A stretch of DNA of 17,812 bases from assembly GCA_023423045.1 (NCBI GenBank), contig JAFAGA010000037.1, forward strand, positions 1 to 17,812, in the 5' to 3' direction. Source of the stretch: Bacillota bacterium (GTDB taxonomy: Bacteria > Bacillota > Clostridia > Lachnospirales > Lachnospiraceae). Position 1 is the first letter of the stretch. The number at the start of each line of letters is the position of its first letter. This document shows, piece after piece, positions 15,333 to 17,812 of this stretch. The position numbers were made by a program, and so were the translations under genes. The notes under the pieces were generated by a model. That model ran no database searches and was not told where the DNA came from. It worked only from the letters and a program-made list of their open reading frames with translations.

Positions 15333-16673
15333 ATGAAGAAAAGAATGGCAACTAAAATGATGGCTATGCTGCTGGCGCTGGTTTTCATCATGGGTTCCCT
15401 GGCAGGATGCGCATCCTCCGGTAAGACTCCGGATGACGGGCAGAAGAACGGAACGGATCAGCAGCCAACCCAGGCGGCAGACGATGAGAAGGCACCTGCG
15501 GAGCGGCAGAAGGTTGATTTCTGGTACTTATGGGGCGGAGAAGAAGGCAAGATTATCGAGAAGATTATTGCGGCATACAATGAGAGTCAGGATAAATACG
15601 AAGTAATCGGGCTGAGCACACCGGACCAGCAGAAGATTCTTACGGCGATTTCCGGCGGCAACGGACCGGATATTGTTGACGATTTCGGAGGAAGCGTTCC
15701 GAAGTATGCTTCGGAAGGCATTGCAATGCCTCTGGATGATTTTATATCGGCGGAGAATTTTGATAAATCAGTATTTGTAGACGCGGCTCTCGCACAGCAG
15801 GTCTATGACGGAAAGACCTATGCCCTTCCGATCAGCACAAATGTATTTGCACTGTATTATAATAAGGACATCCTTGCACAGGCAGGCATCACCGAGCTTC
15901 CGAAGACTCTGGAGGAGCTGATGCAGATGTCTGAGCAGACAACCAAGATGAATGGAAAAGAAGTTGAAATCTTAGGTTCTCCGTTTATTACCGACAGCTA
16001 CTGGTATTATTGCTACACCTATGCCATGGGCGGAAGCTTCGGCGCATCGGCGGACAGTCTTACCCCGGATAATGATGCATTCCTTGCTGTATTGAACTAT
16101 GCCAAGTCCCAGTCCGACAAATTCGGTTCGGATGCGATTACAAACTATATTACATCAGGTAATGCAAAGCGCTACACACCGGAGGATCCCTTCTGTACCG
16201 GCAAGCAGACCTTCCGCATCGACGGACCCTGGTTCTACTCCATCGCAAATGATGCGGGTGTAAACTTTGATATTATGCCTCTGCCCGGATCCGGCGCCAA
16301 GGGCGGCGACGGCTATTCCATGATTGATACCTCCATGGTATACATTCCCACTACCGCAAAGGAGCCGGAAGGTGCATGGGATTTTGCCAAGTATATCTCC
16401 AGCGGCGCGGGAGCAGAGATTTTCGTAAAGGAAAAGGGAGACTTACCGGCTGTGAAGGCATTGACTACGGATGAATCGGTAATTAACAGCAGACCTCACT
16501 ACAAGGTGTACTTAGATATCATTAACAAGAATCAGATGTTTTCCTTACCGCCCATGTCAGGCAGCGCAATCTATGATCAGAATTTAAAACAGGCAGTTTC
16601 CTCCGTATTGTTGGGAAGCTCCGTTGAGGATGCGAAAGCGCAGCTGCTGCAAAGCATGGCAACGGTTGAATAG
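15333..16673 (+). CDS. MalE/UgpB-like extracellular sugar-binding lipoprotein
   Basis: The 446-residue lipoprotein is the receptor of the third importer. The signal peptide has a basic start, a hydrophobic core at about 10-22 and lipobox SLAGC with lipidated Cys26. A Gly/Gln/Asp-rich tether follows, then a type I sugar-binding fold (VDFWYLWGGEEGKIIEKII, NGPDIVDDFG, ALPISTNVFALYYNKDIL, GAWDFAKYIS). Its length of about 450 residues and these motifs are typical of CUT1 binding proteins, distinct from the 550-residue LipO-like receptors elsewhere in the window. ATG at 15333 follows GGGAGG by seven bases. An in-frame ATG at 15318 lies before that site and is rejected. A MalF-like permease gene follows after 180 bases. 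The ligand is probably a mono- or oligosaccharide. Confidence 0.93.
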   Translation: MKKRMATKMMAMLLALVFIMGSLAGCASSGKTPDDGQKNGTDQQPTQAADDEKAPAERQKVDFWYLWGGEEGKIIEKIIAAYNESQDKYEVIGLSTPDQQKILTAISGGNGPDIVDDFGGSVPKYASEGIAMPLDDFISAENFDKSVFVDAALAQQVYDGKTYALPISTNVFALYYNKDILAQAGITELPKTLEELMQMSEQTTKMNGKEVEILGSPFITDSYWYYCYTYAMGGSFGASADSLTPDNDAFLAVLNYAKSQSDKFGSDAITNYITSGNAKRYTPEDPFCTGKQTFRIDGPWFYSIANDAGVNFDIMPLPGSGAKGGDGYSMIDTSMVYIPTTAKEPEGAWDFAKYISSGAGAEIFVKEKGDLPAVKALTTDESVINSRPHYKVYLDIINKNQMFSLPPMSGSAIYDQNLKQAVSSVLLGSSVEDAKAQLLQSMATVE

Positions 16674-16702
16674 GGTGTTTTAACAGCATTTATCAGTTTT
16701 TT

Positions 16703-16747
16703 GGGGCTGTATCAAAATAACGGCATCTTTATCCGGCTGTGTCACAA
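16703..16747 (+). repeat. Possible insertion-sequence end remnant
   Basis: GGGGCTGTATCAAAATAA begins at 16703, and a related GGCTGTGTCACAAC begins at 16735 in the same orientation. The first resembles terminal repeats of some Firmicute insertion sequences, which often begin GGGGCTGTCTCAAAA. No transposase fragment, inverted partner or target duplication is visible nearby, so this may be a scar or a coincidence. It sits in the 180-base gap between the MalE-like and MalF-like genes. Confidence 0.25.
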
Positions 16748-16853
16748 CCTGGCATAAAAGTATGGATTATTATTTTGCTGCAGCTCCGTTTTATGTGTTT
16801 GTAGTTGTGAATAAAAAGAGATAGAATTGAAATTGCAGGGGACGGTGGTCTGA

Positions 16854-17777
16854 ATGAAAAGCAATACAAAGAGAAAAAGGTTAGACAATGAAACAAGGAG
16901 CGGATTTTTGTTTGCCCTGCCATGGATGATTGGTTTTTTGGTTTTCAGCTTTTACCCGATCGCTATGTCGGCTTATTATAGCTTTACGGATTTTAACGCA
17001 ATTAAGGAGCCGACCTGGGTGGGACTGGAGAATTACAGGCGTTTATTTGCAGATCCGCTGTTTTATAAAAGCATGGCGAATACTTTGTTTTTTGTCATAG
17101 TATCGGTACCGCTGACCATTACATTATCCCTGGTAATGGCTATGCTGCTGAATCTGAAGGTAAGAGGAAGGGCTTTATTTCGTTCCGTCTTCTTCATACC
17201 GTCAATCCTGCCGTTGGTGGCATCCACTATGATATGGATTTGGATTTTAGATCCCCTCGACGGGTATTTAAATAAATTTCTAAAGATATTCGGAATACCG
17301 ACCATTAACTGGCTTGGAAATCCGATCTATACGCATTGGTCGATTATCCTCATTGCATTGTGGGGAATCGGAACCACGATGGTTATCTTTCTTGCCGCGA
17401 TACAGGATGTTCCGAAGGAATTGTATGAGGCAGCCTCCATCGACGGGGCAAATACGATAAAGAAATTCTTTGGTATAACGATACCCGGAATTGCGCATGT
17501 GATGCTGTATCAGATCATTCTGGCAATCATCAATGGATTTCAGTATTTTTCCCAGGTGTACATCATTATCACGGCACAATCCGGAAACCTGGTACAGGGT
17601 GCCCAGGGCGGTCCGCAAAACTCACTTCTTATGTACCCTCTGTATTTATACTATAATGCATTTTCCTTCCTCAAGATGGGGCGGGCATCGGCAATGGCAT
17701 GGATCCTGTTCATGGTAGTAGGCCTCCTGTCCATCCTGCTGGTAAAGGGTTCTAAAAAATGGGTGTACTTAAAGTAA
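16854..17777 (+). CDS. MalF/UgpA-like ABC sugar transporter permease
   Basis: The 307-residue permease forms the channel of the third importer together with a MalG-like partner that seems to begin at the right edge. After a basic N-terminus, the first membrane segment lies at about 17-42. The CUT1 features TWVGLENYRRLF (about 54-65), a conserved FFIPSILPLVAS stretch (about 113-124) and an EAA loop at about 192-213 (EAASIDGAN) follow. Length and motifs fit the UgpA/MalF group, distinct from the LplB-type permeases here. The ribosome binding site before ATG is weak (GGTGG). The 180-base gap from the binding-protein gene is long for an operon, but no intervening terminator with a T-run is seen. 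Confidence 0.92.
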   Translation: MKSNTKRKRLDNETRSGFLFALPWMIGFLVFSFYPIAMSAYYSFTDFNAIKEPTWVGLENYRRLFADPLFYKSMANTLFFVIVSVPLTITLSLVMAMLLNLKVRGRALFRSVFFIPSILPLVASTMIWIWILDPLDGYLNKFLKIFGIPTINWLGNPIYTHWSIILIALWGIGTTMVIFLAAIQDVPKELYEAASIDGANTIKKFFGITIPGIAHVMLYQIILAIINGFQYFSQVYIIITAQSGNLVQGAQGGPQNSLLMYPLYLYYNAFSFLKMGRASAMAWILFMVVGLLSILLVKGSKKWVYLK

Positions 17778-17790
17778 AGGAGGGATTACT

Positions 17791-17812
17791 ACGAAACGAA
17801 GAAGCTTCAATA
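17791..17812 (+). CDS. Start of a MalG-like permease gene, cut by the window end, with apparent ACG start
   Basis: AGGAGG at 17778-17783 directly follows the MalF-like stop codon. Seven bases later, where ATG is expected, the sequence is ACG, followed by codons for Lys-Arg-Arg-Ser-Phe-Asn. A short basic N-terminus like this is common in MalG/UgpE permeases, and such a gene normally follows a malF-like gene. There is no ATG, GTG or TTG in this frame between the ribosome binding site and the window end. ATT at 17785 is too close to AGGAGG to be a good start. Possible readings are a genuine ACG start, a start-codon mutation, a sequencing error, or a start beyond the window. Confidence 0.5.

Overview
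The window looks like a carbohydrate-acquisition region of a low- to mid-GC Gram-positive anaerobe of the class Clostridia. A Lachnospiraceae-type gut bacterium (Eisenbergiella/Hungatella-like gene content) is my best guess, from family content rather than any taxonomic marker. Supporting signs are strong AGGAGG ribosome binding sites, sigma-A-type promoters, lipoprotein solute-binding proteins, and YesM/YesN and AraC regulators beside LplB/YtcP-type permeases. There are eleven complete protein genes and the first few codons of a twelfth. I saw no RNA genes, CRISPR array or intact mobile element.

Region A (129-7836): a membrane-anchored AraC-family regulator on the minus strand is divergent from a plus-strand operon of LplB-type permease, YtcP/LplC-type permease, lipoprotein solute-binding protein and a type I (formylglycine) sulfatase. 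The sulfatase has no signal peptide, so the simplest reading is that a sulfated saccharide is sensed outside, imported intact and desulfated in the cytoplasm. The operon has a clear promoter (2454-2482), a perfect palindrome at its likely start site, hairpins at two gene junctions, and a strong bidirectional terminator shared with region B.

Region B (7895-14990, minus strand, read right to left): LplB-type permease, YtcP-type permease, lipoprotein solute-binding protein, then the YesM histidine kinase and YesN AraC-type response regulator. A long hairpin separates transporter from signalling genes. This is a second oligosaccharide importer carrying its own two-component sensor.

Region C (15333 to the right edge, plus strand): a classical MalE-like lipoprotein, a MalF/UgpA-like permease, and apparently the start of a MalG-like permease cut off by the window end. 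That last gene shows ACG where ATG would be expected. The 342-base interval between B and C holds a good plus-strand promoter, a weaker minus-strand one, a cre-like sequence, near-identical repeats beside both -10 boxes, and several palindromes.

No ATPase is encoded for any of the three ABC importers, so a shared MsmX/UgpC-type ATPase elsewhere is likely. No glycoside hydrolase or sulfatase-maturating enzyme is present. Nothing here is clearly an undescribed system. The most distinctive element is the coupling of an LplB/YtcP importer, a cytoplasmic sulfatase and a membrane AraC sensor.
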